A stretch of DNA of 21,999 nucleotides from a virus, in IMG/VR virus record IMGVR_UViG_3300028008_000118, positions 1 to 21,999 of that record; one strand, given 5' to 3'. Numbering within the stretch: position 1 is the first letter of the stretch; each line of letters begins with the position of its first letter. Position numbers and translations under genes: made by a program. The notes beneath the pieces were generated by a model. That model was not told where the DNA came from, searched no databases, and was given only the letters and a program-made list of their open reading frames with translations. Below, one piece after another: positions 21,708 through 21,999 of the stretch.

Positions 21708-21999
21708 GTTATATATTATTAGTTACGGTCATACCTTGTATGATCACGCGGTTGTGACGGTAATTAATATGCGACAATAGCTCACTACTATATATTATAA
21801 TAGCCTATCGTCACGTTTTATAACCGACCTATTCCGAAGGAATTTTTTTTGCAAAATACAACCCCCAAATAACTTTGTGAGATAAATAGAGGTATTGTGT
21901 TACACACTTATATACAAACGAATCCCCCGAATGGGAAAGCTGTTTCTTTTGACCAGCCCCCGTGTCTGTTTCTGTTTTACGTTCCAGGTTATCAGGTTC
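21708..21999. other. Gene-poor upstream region with inverted repeats
   Basis: No convincing complete gene is present. On the minus strand the sequence just before the 80-aa gene is AT-rich (ACTAATAATATATAACATG). GTGACG near 21756 and CGTCAC near 21809 form an inverted pair, GACAATAG/CTATCGTC lies inside it with one mismatch, and the loop holds the near-palindrome CTACTATA-TAT-TATAATAG. Further right, ATTCC-GAA-GGAAT followed by eight T (21831-21851) is a weak terminator-like hairpin for plus-strand transcripts. This could be a promoter and regulatory region for the late run. No standard promoter boxes are clear. Confidence 0.45.
21829..21999 (-). CDS. Possible 3' end of a gene entering from the right edge
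   Basis: A minus-strand frame is open from the window edge to a TAG at 21829-21831 (56 codons). Its first part (PDNLERKTETDTGAGQKKQ) has the composition of a real protein. The later part (YLYLSHKVIWGLYFAKK) looks more like translated spacer. The other two minus-strand frames close sooner. If real, only its C-terminus is visible. It could equally be non-coding. Confidence 0.25.
   Translation of the reverse strand, partial: EPDNLERKTETDTGAGQKKQLSHSGDSFVYKCVTQYLYLSHKVIWGLYFAKKIPSE

Noticed and set aside
21902-21999. Plus-strand frame starting near 21929 (MGKLFLLTSPRV) and open to the edge
   Set aside because: Only about 23 codons are visible, it opposes all other genes, and its sequence mirrors a minus-strand frame of more protein-like composition.

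Overview
The window looks like the structural and accessory arm of a tailed double-stranded DNA phage. Every convincing gene is on the minus strand, so transcription runs from the right end (about 21.7 kb) to the left edge, where the last gene is cut off. Terminase, portal, scaffold, major capsid protein, S74-type fibre and holin are all recognisable. No integrase, repressor, tRNA, rRNA, CRISPR array or insertion sequence was found. Starts lack Shine-Dalgarno sequences and sit behind A/T-rich leaders, and spacers are very AT-rich. This suggests a Bacteroidota (probably marine flavobacterial) host. The large portal (808 aa) and the gene set resemble podovirus-like phages known mainly from marine metagenomes. 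Host and morphotype are inferences.

Layout in transcription order. (1) 21.7-14.6 kb, receptor-binding module: a small basic protein, a 230-aa and a 667-aa fibre protein that share a C-terminal HNLG-type domain, a 1047-aa repeat-rich fibre ending in an S74 self-cleaving chaperone domain, and a 321-aa protein with a LamG-like lectin domain. (2) 14.6-11.1 kb, lysis and chaperonin module: a holin, an unknown 94-aa protein, a full-length GroEL, a short GroES overlapping it, a winged-helix-like protein, a 51-aa protein with a Cys/Asp tail, and a small HExxH protein. (3) 11.0-9.96 kb: a DUF6321-like basic protein, a small virion protein resembling the gene-transfer-agent spike base, and a proline/glycine-rich partner. 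(4) 9.9-8.6 kb, a tightly overlapping block: a coiled-coil protein, a 72-aa protein, a 196-aa protein that reads as two tandem GroES-like folds, and a small terminase-subunit candidate. (5) 8.6 kb to the left edge, head module: TerL, portal, scaffold, major capsid protein, a 287-aa protein and a truncated neck-type protein.

The most interesting part is the folding machinery. The phage encodes its own GroEL. Its co-chaperonin GroES lies downstream, the reverse of the usual bacterial order. GroEL's polypeptide/GroES-binding face is altered at several normally hydrophobic positions, and the GroES mobile loop carries a charged residue where the family is hydrophobic. A second, duplicated GroES-like protein lies just upstream of the terminase. 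Together these suggest a dedicated virion-protein folding system.

Two strong hairpins have G-U wobbles that pair only in minus-strand RNA. One follows the capsid gene and one follows the 287-aa gene. A recurring GTAATTAT motif in four spacers may mark transcription-unit boundaries.
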